64,000 nt of DNA from CBDCXF01 sp965223755. GTDB taxonomy: Bacteria > Acidobacteriota > Thermoanaerobaculia > Multivoradales > JAHEKO01. The notes below the pieces were generated by a model. The model was not told the origin of the DNA, did not search any database, and worked only from the letters and a program-made list of their open reading frames with translations. The position numbers and the translations under genes were made by a program. Shown piece after piece: positions 25,839 to 33,425 of the stretch; within the stretch, counting starts at the first letter, position 1, and each line of letters opens with the position of its first letter. The stretch covers positions 248,001 to 312,000 of the forward strand of contig CBDCXF010000002.1 of NCBI GenBank assembly GCA_965223755.1. The letters are read 5' to 3'.

Positions 25839-25881
25839 GGCAATTTGCTCGAAAGTCAGGTCGCCCGAAAGGAGTCACACA

Positions 25882-26751
25882 ATGATTCGAGAGAAGAAAG
25901 TCCAAGCCGCTTCCGGATTCTTGATGTTCGGCGTTCTGCTTCTCGCCACAGCAGCGTTGGTCTGGCTGTTTGTCAACGGTACCCTGATAAGAAATCCTGC
26001 GCGCATCGGCAGCGGGGCTCTGGCTGCGTGCGCGCTCCTGTTCTTTTTTGCAGGGTTCTTCACTGTTCACCCCAACCGACCCCAGCTCTTGCAGCTGTTC
26101 GGGTCCTACCGCGGCACCGCCTATGACGCCGGCTTGCGCTGGGCGAATCCGCTCTTGACCAAGCGGAAGGTTTCGGTGCGGACGCGCAATTTTGAAACCG
26201 GCAAGCTGAAAGTCAACGACCTGCGCGGCAATCCGATTGAGACCGCCGCAGTCGTCGTTTGGCGCGTCGTGGACACCGCCGAAGCGATCTTCAACGTCGA
26301 CGACTACCGTGACTTTGTGCATGTGCAAAGCGAGGCGGCGTTGCGCAACCTGGCCACCGGCTATCCCTACGATGCTCACGAAGGGGAAGAGACCTCGCTC
26401 ACCGGAAACACGGCTGAGATCTCCGAGCAGTTGCGAGGAGAGGTCCAGGAGCGTCTCGCTGAGGCCGGCATCGACGTTCTCGAGGCTCGCATCAGCCATC
26501 TTGCCTATGCACCCGAAATCGCCGCAGCGATGCTCCAGCGCCAACAGGCCTCGGCGGTGGTCGCCGCGCGGCAGAAGATTGTCGAAGGCGCCGTTGGTAT
26601 GGTCGAAAGTGCCCTCGAGATGCTTTCCGAACAGGACATTCTGGAACTGGACGAGGAGCGCAAAGCGTCGATGGTTTCCAACCTCCTCGTCGTGCTGTGC
26701 AGCGACCGCCACACCCAGCCGGTCGTCAACACCGGAACGCTGCACAACTAG
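25882..26751 (+). CDS. SPFH/band-7 domain protein
   Basis: A 289-aa membrane-anchored protein. Two N-terminal TM helices (about 10-31 and 40-58) precede the SPFH domain: FTVHPNRPQLLQLFGSYRGT, RTRNFETGKLKVNDLRGNPI, AAVVVWRVVDTAEAIFNVDD, LAEAGIDVLEARISHLAYAP, then a long helix with RQQASAVVAARQKIVEGAVG. SPFH proteins form membrane microdomain scaffolds of oligomers. ATG 25882 has GAAAGGAG upstream. The small RHH gene starts 10 nt after its stop; this SPFH plus Arc-like pair recurs in many bacteria. Confidence 0.88.
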   Translation: MIREKKVQAASGFLMFGVLLLATAALVWLFVNGTLIRNPARIGSGALAACALLFFFAGFFTVHPNRPQLLQLFGSYRGTAYDAGLRWANPLLTKRKVSVRTRNFETGKLKVNDLRGNPIETAAVVVWRVVDTAEAIFNVDDYRDFVHVQSEAALRNLATGYPYDAHEGEETSLTGNTAEISEQLRGEVQERLAEAGIDVLEARISHLAYAPEIAAAMLQRQQASAVVAARQKIVEGAVGMVESALEMLSEQDILELDEERKASMVSNLLVVLCSDRHTQPVVNTGTLHN

Positions 26752-26760
26752 ACTCACTCT

Positions 26761-26973
26761 GTGGCCAAGCGTAAGTCCTTTCCGCTGCGCATCAACCCGC
26801 GCCTCTACGACGTCCTCAAGAGGTGGTCGGACGACGAATTGCGCAGCGTCAACGGTCAGATCGAGTACTTGCTACTCGATACCGTCAAGAAGGCCGGTCG
26901 CTGGCGAAGCAAGGAGAACGCGGAGGACACTGAGCGAGCAAAGCGACCGGAAGCGGCTAAGTCGCGGGAATAG
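26761..26973 (+). CDS. Arc-like ribbon-helix-helix protein
   Basis: A 70-aa basic protein: KRKSFPLRINPRLYDVLKRW, SDDELRSVNGQIEYLLLDTV. The strand plus two-helix pattern is that of Arc/MetJ DNA-binding proteins, and the tail is charged and probably disordered. GTG start, 10 nt after the SPFH gene. It may autoregulate through the palindromes at 25806-25838, or it may act on the SPFH scaffold; neither is shown by sequence. Confidence 0.8.
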   Translation: MAKRKSFPLRINPRLYDVLKRWSDDELRSVNGQIEYLLLDTVKKAGRWRSKENAEDTERAKRPEAAKSRE

Positions 26974-27002
26974 ACCCGACCGTGGAACCAGGAGGAACCG
27001 CC

Positions 27003-27464
27003 ATGTCTCGAAACAAGCACGTTGAAATAAACGGAGTCCTCGTAACGGTCGTTGGTTCCTTCGCTGTTCTCGGCGCCGGTCTCATCTTCCTGTTGCCGGT
27101 ACAGCCGACCGACCGACTGGTCTGGATTCCTGTAATCATCGTTGCGCTGATCGGCGCGCTCATGGCAAGAACCCGGATCGCCGTAAATGCTGAATCCGTG
27201 ACCATGCAGTTCACGACACCGATTCCCCGTCGTGTCGTCAATGTTGAAGACGTACGCTCCTGGCACATCGTCCGCGTCCCTTGGTGGCTGGGCTGGGGAT
27301 TTCGATTCTGGCCGGGGTGGCGCTGTTGGAGAGGTGCTGGTGATTCCGCGATCGAGTTCAAGATGCGCGGCGGCTTCAAGTTGCAGATCGGGTGTAAAGA
27401 TCCTGACCGTGTCGCGAGTCTCCTGCGCACTCACGATTCATGGCAGAGCCGCGAAGAGCGGTGA
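27003..27464 (+). CDS. Small membrane protein with PH-like domain
   Basis: A 153-aa protein with two close TM helices (about 12-35 and 40-60), then a beta-rich soluble segment (VNAESVTMQFTTPIPRRVVN, VEDVRSWHIVRVPWWLGWGF, IEFKMRGGFKLQIGCKDPD). This resembles the bacterial PH-like (YdbS/DUF) membrane proteins. The Trp-rich WWLGWGFRFWPGWRCW patch is notable. AGGAGG lies 8 nt before ATG 27003. Function unknown; it sits 29 nt after the RHH gene and may be the third gene of the SPFH operon. Confidence 0.65.
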   Translation: MSRNKHVEINGVLVTVVGSFAVLGAGLIFLLPVQPTDRLVWIPVIIVALIGALMARTRIAVNAESVTMQFTTPIPRRVVNVEDVRSWHIVRVPWWLGWGFRFWPGWRCWRGAGDSAIEFKMRGGFKLQIGCKDPDRVASLLRTHDSWQSREER

Positions 27465-27549
27465 CATTGGCGTGGCTAGATTGGGCGCGCAGCGCCTGAA
27501 CTCCCGCGCCGATAGGCTAGTCGCTAGGATTGCAAGCTAGGAGGAGATC

Positions 27550-28371
27550 TTGCAGCAACTCATTGACTGGTTCGTCGCCCAAAACCCCATCGTTCAAGCC
27601 CTTCTCGCAACCCTGTTCACTTGGGGGGTGACGGCCTCGGGCGCGTCGCTGGTTTTCTTCTTCCGCACCGTCAATCGCAAAGTTCTCGACGGCATGCTGG
27701 GCTTTGCCGCGGGGGTCATGATCGCCGCCAGTTTCTGGTCCTTGTTGGCGCCAGCGATCGAAATGTCGGAAGACATGGGAGCTATACCTTGGGTGCCGGC
27801 AACGGTCGGTTTCCTGCTTGGCGGCCTGTTCTTATGGGCGCTCGACAAAGTCCTCCCCCACCTGCATCCCGGCTTCCCAATTGAGGAGGCGGAAGGCCTG
27901 CCGACGCAATGGCGCCGCGCGGTGCTTTTGGTCTCGGCGATCACCCTCCACAACATTCCTGAGGGCTTAGCGGTTGGAGTCGCGTTTGGCGCGGTGGCGG
28001 CTGACCTTCCCGCAGCAACCCTGGCCGGAGCCGTTGCTCTAGCCGTGGGCATCGGCATTCAGAACTTTCCCGAAGGCACAGCGGTTTCGGTGCCCTTGCG
28101 CCGCGAGGGCATGAGTCGGGGACGAGCGTTCGCCTACGGTCAGGCTTCCGGAATGGTCGAACCGATCGCTGGGGTGCTCGGAGCCGCCGCAGTGATCGCA
28201 ATGCGACCGATCCTCCCCTACGCTCTAGCCTTTGCCGCCGGAGCGATGATCTACGTCGTCATCGAGGAATTGATTCCGGAGTCACAACTCGAGAACAACA
28301 CCGATCTCGCCACTGTCGGTGCCATGTTGGGTTTCGCGGTCATGATGACTCTCGATGTCAGCCTTGGCTAG
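27550..28371 (+). CDS. ZIP-family metal transporter
   Basis: A 273-aa eight-TM transporter. TM4 has the metal-site HNIPEGLAVG (H134, N135, E138) and TM5 the matching QNFPEGTAVS; a histidine-poor PHLHPGFP loop separates TM3 and TM4. The last part, YVVIEELIPES, is also conserved. Likely imports zinc or another divalent metal. The start is TTG 27550 with AGGAGGAG directly upstream. Confidence 0.92.
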   Translation: MQQLIDWFVAQNPIVQALLATLFTWGVTASGASLVFFFRTVNRKVLDGMLGFAAGVMIAASFWSLLAPAIEMSEDMGAIPWVPATVGFLLGGLFLWALDKVLPHLHPGFPIEEAEGLPTQWRRAVLLVSAITLHNIPEGLAVGVAFGAVAADLPAATLAGAVALAVGIGIQNFPEGTAVSVPLRREGMSRGRAFAYGQASGMVEPIAGVLGAAAVIAMRPILPYALAFAAGAMIYVVIEELIPESQLENNTDLATVGAMLGFAVMMTLDVSLG

Positions 28372-28390
28372 GAGCTCGGTTCGTCGTTAC

Positions 28391-29107
28391 ATGAACGATC
28401 TCCAAACCACCACCCTGACCTTTGACTGCTACGGCACTTTGATCGACTGGGAGGAAGGGATCTGGCGCCAACTGGAGCCCTTCGTCGGCCACCTCGCCGA
28501 TCGGGACTCCACACTGGCTCGCTACGGTGAAATCGAATCAGAAATCGAACAGGACCGACCTCGGGAGCTCTACTCGTCGGTTCTTCGCAGGGTGTTTCGG
28601 CGCCTGTGCGCGGAATACCAAGTGCCCGTCAACGATGACGCTGTGGTCGAGTTTGGAGCTTCAGTTGAGCACTGGCCGCCATTCACCGACACTGTCGAAG
28701 CTCTGGGCCGTCTCGCTCGTCACTTTCGATTGGTCATCCTTTCTAATGTCGACGACCACAGTTTCGCTGGCAGCGAGGCTCGTTTGCAGACCCCTTTTGA
28801 CGCCGTCTACACCGCCCAGGCCATCGGCAGCTACAAGCCCGATCCACGCAACTTCGACCATCTGCTGGAACACGAGCGCAGATCTGGAATCGAACCCGAG
28901 CAAATCCTGCACGTCGCCCAGAGCCTCTTTCACGATCACGTGCCCGCACTCGCCGCGGGCTTAAGGACCTGTTGGGTAGATCGCCGGCGTGGACGTGGTG
29001 GTGGCGCGACCCCGCCGGCAAGCGGTGTACGTCCGACCTACCGAGTCGAAACACTGGCCGAACTCGCCGACGCTGTCGACTCGGGCCAACTTCCTCCCCG
29101 TGGCTGA
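28391..29107 (+). CDS. HAD-superfamily hydrolase (2-haloacid dehalogenase type)
   Basis: A 238-aa hydrolase. Motif I FDCYGTLIDWEEG carries the nucleophile Asp, motif II is VILSNVDDHSF, motif III the Lys in GSYKPDPRNF, and motif IV HVAQSLFHDHVPA. The Cys-Tyr-Gly after the Asp and the helical cap are typical of type II haloacid dehalogenases, but dehalogenase activity is not implied. It overlaps the following mobA start by 8 nt. ATG 28391 is preferred over 28355, which lies inside the ZIP gene. Confidence 0.88.
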   Translation: MNDLQTTTLTFDCYGTLIDWEEGIWRQLEPFVGHLADRDSTLARYGEIESEIEQDRPRELYSSVLRRVFRRLCAEYQVPVNDDAVVEFGASVEHWPPFTDTVEALGRLARHFRLVILSNVDDHSFAGSEARLQTPFDAVYTAQAIGSYKPDPRNFDHLLEHERRSGIEPEQILHVAQSLFHDHVPALAAGLRTCWVDRRRGRGGGATPPASGVRPTYRVETLAELADAVDSGQLPPRG

Positions 29108-29729
29108 AGGCGTCCAGCAACGTTCACTTCGCGCCGGCATTCTCGTCGGAGGCGGTAGCCAGCGCATGGGGGAACCGAAAGCCCTCAAATTGTTCCGTGG
29201 CAAAGCAATGCTGGATCGCATGGTCGGAGTGATGTCGCAAGTCGCTCCGGTGACTCTCCTTGGCGAGGGCGAAATTACGACCGCAGCGACCGATCTGCCC
29301 CGGCTCGACGATGACTCCAGATTTGTCGGACCATTGGCCGGGGTCGCCAGCGCCTTTGCGCAATCTGGCGACTTCTCAGAACACAGCACCCTTTCAAAAT
29401 ACAGTCATTGGCTGATCGCGGCCTGCGATCAGCCTTTGCTGGGTGTTCAGGCCCTTCGCTGGCTACTCGATCAGAGCATCCCCGACGCTGCAGCGATCGT
29501 CGGCGAGACCGACGGGTGGGTGCAACCTTTTCCCGGCCTCTACCAGCCCGGTTTCCAAGCAATCCTCGAAGCCGCTCCCCACGACGCAACGATCAGCGGA
29601 CTCCTGGCGCAGCCGCATGTCGTCCGTGTCCCGATCCCTGGTTCTTTGACTGGGTTCTGGTCTAGCGCCAACACACCCGAGGAACTCCAACGCCTCGAAC
29701 GAGCTGACGAAGGCGCTAGGGAGAGATGA
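29100..29729 (+). CDS. mobA: Molybdenum cofactor guanylyltransferase
   Basis: A 209-aa nucleotidyltransferase that attaches GMP to molybdopterin. The GTP-binding signature is AGILVGGGSQRMGEPKALK near residue 13; WLIAACDQPLLG holds the metal-binding Asp, and PFPGLYQPGF follows. The chosen GTG at 29100 overlaps the HAD gene; a longer frame to 28989 lies inside it. With modABC (50.3-52.4 kb) this shows molybdenum enzymes are made. The 3' end overlaps the convergent M23 gene by 14 bp. Confidence 0.85.
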   Translation: MAEGVQQRSLRAGILVGGGSQRMGEPKALKLFRGKAMLDRMVGVMSQVAPVTLLGEGEITTAATDLPRLDDDSRFVGPLAGVASAFAQSGDFSEHSTLSKYSHWLIAACDQPLLGVQALRWLLDQSIPDAAAIVGETDGWVQPFPGLYQPGFQAILEAAPHDATISGLLAQPHVVRVPIPGSLTGFWSSANTPEELQRLERADEGARER

Positions 29730-31125
29730 CGTCTGCGCCGAGCTTCTCGCGCAGTCGATCGTTGATCCACTTGGCGTCCCACCACTCGGTGGGATTGACC
29801 TGCTCCCCTCCAACCAACACCGTGTAGTGAAGATGATCGCCGCCGGCGAGTCCGGTCTCGCCGGTACGGCCGATGGTGACCCCCTTGGCAACCTCCTGGC
29901 CTTCCTCGACATCGATGGCCGAAAGATGGGCATAGAGGCTCATCAACCCATAGCCATGGTCGAGGACCACGGTGTTGCCGTAGATACCGAAGTAGCGGGC
30001 CAGCGCCACCACTCCTCCGTTGGCTGCCGGAACCGGAGCTTTGCGCACCGAAGCCAGGTCAAAACCCAAATGGGTCTGTCGATCGACCTCGGCCCCCTCG
30101 AATCGATAGGTGCGGCGGTCGGCGAAACTCGACATCACCTGGCCGTTGGGCAAGGCCTGAAAAGCACCCTGCCATAGGAACTCGCTACGGCTATTGGCTG
30201 CCACCTCCCGCAAAGTTGTGGCGTTCTGCGCGCGCAAGTTACCGTTGATCTCCAGATAGTTCTGCAATAGGTCGCCGTGATCAGGGACCTCCGGAGTCGC
30301 GGCGAGAATTTCCGGCACCACCTTCTCCAAAAAGGAGGTCGACAGTTCGATGTCGTCGCTGGTTGGCGGGCTCGGAATCAAGCGGTCGACAAAACGGCGT
30401 TGGTTGGTCATGCCCGCATCGTTGGTGGCCACCAAGCGAACTGCTCGCGGATCATCGACATCGAAGGGCACTGCAAAAAGTGAAAACCACTCGTCTTCAC
30501 GGCCCGGTACCGGATGGCCAGGGAAGAAAGCCTCGCCAACTTCGACGCCGCTCTTGAGGGTTCCGTCACTAACCCGATACACCACCGTCTCGGAGCCTCC
30601 CTGACGGGGGTAATGGTGGGAGGAAAGAACGGCCAGTCGGGGTGCAGAACGCCGGATCGGTAGGGTCAAGGTTGTCACCGTTGGCGCCGGCCTGCGCAGC
30701 CATGTGCGCGCGGGCCAGGCCGAGACTTCCAGGACAGCTTCACCGCCTTCCAGACCGGCAAGTTGCTCGCGAGCGATCTGAGCTTGCAACTGTTCGGAAG
30801 CTGTACCAGAAGCCCAAAGCTTCCAAGCACTGGGAGGGTCGTAGTCCTGTTCGACCAGAGTCTGCGCGTTCTCACCCTGACGCAAGGACACCGCGATCCG
30901 CTGCAATCCACGTCCCGAAGAGCGCGCCTGAATCGAGGCAGCATTGTCGCCACCCAGAGCTGGGTAGGTAGTGGTTACGTCGAGTTCCGGCGCCCCGCCG
31001 ACCCGCAAGCCCAAAACGACTAGGAGGAGCAGGACGACCGCCACGGGAATCAAAAGAACGAGGTTGCTGCGACGGCGCGGCGCTCCGTAGTTGGGTTCAG
31101 GATAGAGACTTTTGCGACTTGCCAT
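29716..31125 (-). CDS. M23-family (LytM) peptidase, membrane-anchored
   Basis: A 469-aa protein. A cytoplasmic basic N-terminus and one TM (about 21-40) precede an extended beta-rich middle (45-290) and a C-terminal M23 domain: THLGFDLASVRKAPV with the zinc His/Asp, VVLDHGYGLMSLYAHLSAID, and DHLHYTVLVGGEQVNP with the catalytic and zinc histidines. All ligands are present, so it is probably an active cell-wall endopeptidase. ATG 31125 has AAGAGGA upstream. Confidence 0.9.
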   Translation of the reverse strand: MASRKSLYPEPNYGAPRRRSNLVLLIPVAVVLLLLVVLGLRVGGAPELDVTTTYPALGGDNAASIQARSSGRGLQRIAVSLRQGENAQTLVEQDYDPPSAWKLWASGTASEQLQAQIAREQLAGLEGGEAVLEVSAWPARTWLRRPAPTVTTLTLPIRRSAPRLAVLSSHHYPRQGGSETVVYRVSDGTLKSGVEVGEAFFPGHPVPGREDEWFSLFAVPFDVDDPRAVRLVATNDAGMTNQRRFVDRLIPSPPTSDDIELSTSFLEKVVPEILAATPEVPDHGDLLQNYLEINGNLRAQNATTLREVAANSRSEFLWQGAFQALPNGQVMSSFADRRTYRFEGAEVDRQTHLGFDLASVRKAPVPAANGGVVALARYFGIYGNTVVLDHGYGLMSLYAHLSAIDVEEGQEVAKGVTIGRTGETGLAGGDHLHYTVLVGGEQVNPTEWWDAKWINDRLREKLGADVISP

Positions 31126-31362
31126 GCTTGTTCCTCTTGCGCTCAAAAACGACCTGCTGTGCCGGACTACAACTCACTAGCAACCACTCTATGGCGACCA
31201 CTCAGCGGAATCGCTACCCTAAACTATTTCGCCAACCCTGCTCTATACGGAGAGCCTGACGCCTACGACTCATGCGAAACTAGATTCGATCGGCACCGGT
31301 ACCCGCGGGACGCAGTGTTGCCGTACACGGTGTCGAGCTTGGACCTTTTGTAAGGAAAAGTG

Positions 31363-32415
31363 ATGGCGCTGTTTCGCAAGCCGACTCTCACGAGCCTGGC
31401 CAAGACCTGCGGTTGAGCTGCTAAGTTGAGCCCGGTCGGGCTCCAAGAGCTTCTCGCAACACTTCCGGGGCAACAGGACTCCAATTTGATTGTGGGTCCG
31501 GAGACTCTGGACGATGCCGCTGTGTACAGAATCAGTGACGACAAGGCCATCGTTGTCACCGCCGACATCATTACGCCCCCGGTCGACGACCCCTTCGTGT
31601 TCGGCCAAATCGCCGCCGCCAACGCGCTCTCGGATATCTACGCAATGGGTGCCGAGCCGATTCTCGCGCTCAACTTGCTGGGATTTCCCGAAGGTCAGCT
31701 ACCAGCGGACACCATGCGCGGGATCATCGCCGGAGCCAGCGAGCGTTTGCAGGCTGGCAGAGTGCTTCTTGGCGGCGGCCACACCACTCGGGATGACGAA
31801 CCCAAATTTGGACTTGCCGTCGTCGGTCAAGTGCACCCCAAAGAAGTGTGGTCCAACGCTGAAGCTCGGATCGGCGACGCCCTGATTCTGACCAAGCCGA
31901 TCGGCACTGGCGTGCTCCTCAACGCCCATGTTCGCGGCAAGCTCCACGAAGACGACCTGTCGCCAGTGCTGGACATCATGATCGAGCTCAACCGTCGTGC
32001 CGCAAAAGTCTTCCGTGATTTTGAGGTCCACGCCGCCACTGACGTCACCGGATTTGGGCTCCTCGGGCATGCCACTGAATTGGCCCAAGGATCCGAGGTT
32101 ACCGTGCGACTGCGCTACTCCGACATTCCGTTCTTTCCCGGCGCCAAAGAGAGCTATGAGCGTGGCATCACCACCGCAGTCAACCTTGCCAACGGCGCCA
32201 ACACAGCGGCAACCACCGACTATCGTGTGGATCTTTCCGACGCCGAGCGGGAGCTATTGATCGACCCACAAACCAGTGGTGGTCTCTTGGTGGCATTGCC
32301 CGCGGATCAAGCTCAGCCCGCGCTCGAAGCACTCACCAACGTCGGTGTCGATTTGGCCACGGTCGTGGGTTCCGTCGCTGCCTGCGACGAGAGCCGATTC
32401 GTCATAGTCGAGTAG
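31363..32415 (+). CDS. selD: Selenide, water dikinase (SelD), selenocysteine-containing
   Basis: SelD makes selenophosphate from selenide and ATP. A standard reading frame begins only at TTG 31426. In frame upstream lies ATG 31363 (AAGGA 6 nt before), then 17 codons ending T-C-G, then an in-frame UGA (31414-31416), then AAKLSP. Selenoprotein SelDs have exactly C-G-U at this place, so the UGA (codon 18) is read as selenocysteine and the protein is 350 aa. The rest agrees: GPETLDDAAVYRI, TADIITPPVDDPFVFGQIAA, ANALSDIYAMGAEPILALNL, LGGGHTTRDDEP, ATDVTGFGLLGHATE, DPQTSGGLLVALP. The hairpin just after the UGA is described separately. Gene callers that stop at UGA will truncate it by 21 residues and lose the active site. 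Confidence 0.95.
31414..31443 (+). promoter_or_regulatory. UGA-Sec codon and bacterial SECIS hairpin of selD
   Basis: UGA at 31414-31416 is followed after 11 nt by a perfect 6-bp stem GAGCCC (31428-31433) / GGGCTC (31438-31443) with loop GGUC. The loop starts 17 nt after the UGA and contains the G-U that SelB recognises in bacterial SECIS elements. Stem, loop and spacing all fit. Confidence 0.85.
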
Positions 32416-32457
32416 CAATGTCGAGTAGCAATCTAGGCCGCGCCTTGACCCTGCCCC

Positions 32458-32609
32458 GATGGGAGCAATTGGCTGCCAGAAGACCGCTCGCGGCTCCCGG
32501 CGTTCGTACGTAGCTGCTCGCCTTCGCGCTGCTGCGCGCTCACTATCTAGAACGATCACTCGCCTCCCGGCGCTGGCAGCGAGACTTCTGGTCACCAATT
32601 GCTCCCATC
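32458..32609. repeat. 152-bp imperfect palindrome between selD and the reductase gene
   Basis: The ends are a perfect 15-bp inverted repeat, GATGGGAGCAATTGG (32458-32472) and CCAATTGCTCCCATC (32595-32609). The arms continue imperfectly inward (CCAGAAG/CTTCTGG, CGCTCGC/GCGAG). It lies between convergent genes, so it could act as a bidirectional terminator or be a MITE-like element; no target-site duplication is obvious. A 13-bp direct repeat (GTCGAGTAGCAAT) precedes it at 32407-32433. Confidence 0.7.
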
Positions 32610-32651
32610 TGGTTTTAGCCCAGGCGCCGGCCGTTGAGAAGCAGAGATCGC

Positions 32652-33425
32652 CTACAGCAACCCAGGCAGGATCGCCCGCCGTTCAGATGGATAGTCCGCA
32701 AACGTCTGTCGATACCAGCGGTGGTGCGCCACCGCACGGGGCACCAGATTGGCGAACGTCCACACCCAAAAAGCCAACCCCGCCAGCGACCAACTGGCTA
32801 TCGCCCAGCCCGCCCATTCGATGACTTCGCCCAGGTAGTTGGGGCTGCTAACCCAACGGTAGAGGAAGCCCTGCGGGACAGCGTAGCCGTCGCTTTTCGT
32901 CGCCAATCGCCGCAGAATCGCATCCGAGCGGTGGTTGATCCATGCGCCTAGCGCCATGATTGCGATGCCGATCCAGAAACGCGGATCGCAAAACCAGCTC
33001 GCTGGGTATCTCCCCCAGGGCGCGGCGATCCGGCTGACAATCAGCCAGCCGCTGATGAGTTGAAATGTGAACGCCATCGTTGCCACCGCCAGCGGATAGG
33101 GCCGGGCGCCGCGGCGCAGCCGCAGAGGGTAGATCAGCACCCGGTAGACGTAGTGCGCCAACCACAAGCCGATGAGTACGAGTCCCGGTCCGCGAACGCC
33201 GGCGAGGAGGACCACGCCGCCAGTCCACCACAGCGCCGGCGATTCCATCACCATCCACGCCCAGCGGGCCGGCACCGTGGGCCCCCAACCCGAACGTAAA
33301 TGACGCCCATAAGGGGCGGAGATGCGGAACAGCAAGACGAAGGTGACGGCGGCGATGGCGATCCACGCCCACGCCAAAACCCGGTAGGCGTCTTGCGATA
33401 ACAGCAGTTCAGTCACGGGGTCCAA
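32652..33425 (-). CDS. Steroid 5-alpha-reductase-like membrane enzyme
   Basis: A 257-aa protein with about six TM helices. The C-terminal motif FLYRWVSSPNYLGEVIEWAG, followed by AFWVWTFANLVPRAVAHHRW and YRQTFADYPSERRAILPGLL, is the signature of the 3-oxo-5-alpha-steroid 4-dehydrogenase family (PF02544). These NADPH enzymes reduce steroid or polyprenoid double bonds; the bacterial substrate is not known and need not be a steroid. Its start overlaps the end of the ABC exporter gene by 17 bp, so the two are coexpressed. Confidence 0.88.
   Translation of the reverse strand: MDPVTELLLSQDAYRVLAWAWIAIAAVTFVLLFRISAPYGRHLRSGWGPTVPARWAWMVMESPALWWTGGVVLLAGVRGPGLVLIGLWLAHYVYRVLIYPLRLRRGARPYPLAVATMAFTFQLISGWLIVSRIAAPWGRYPASWFCDPRFWIGIAIMALGAWINHRSDAILRRLATKSDGYAVPQGFLYRWVSSPNYLGEVIEWAGWAIASWSLAGLAFWVWTFANLVPRAVAHHRWYRQTFADYPSERRAILPGLL

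Noticed and set aside
31426..32415. selD starting at TTG 31426
   Set aside because: It lacks a ribosome site and the conserved Cys/Sec loop; the UGA-containing frame from 31363 restores both.
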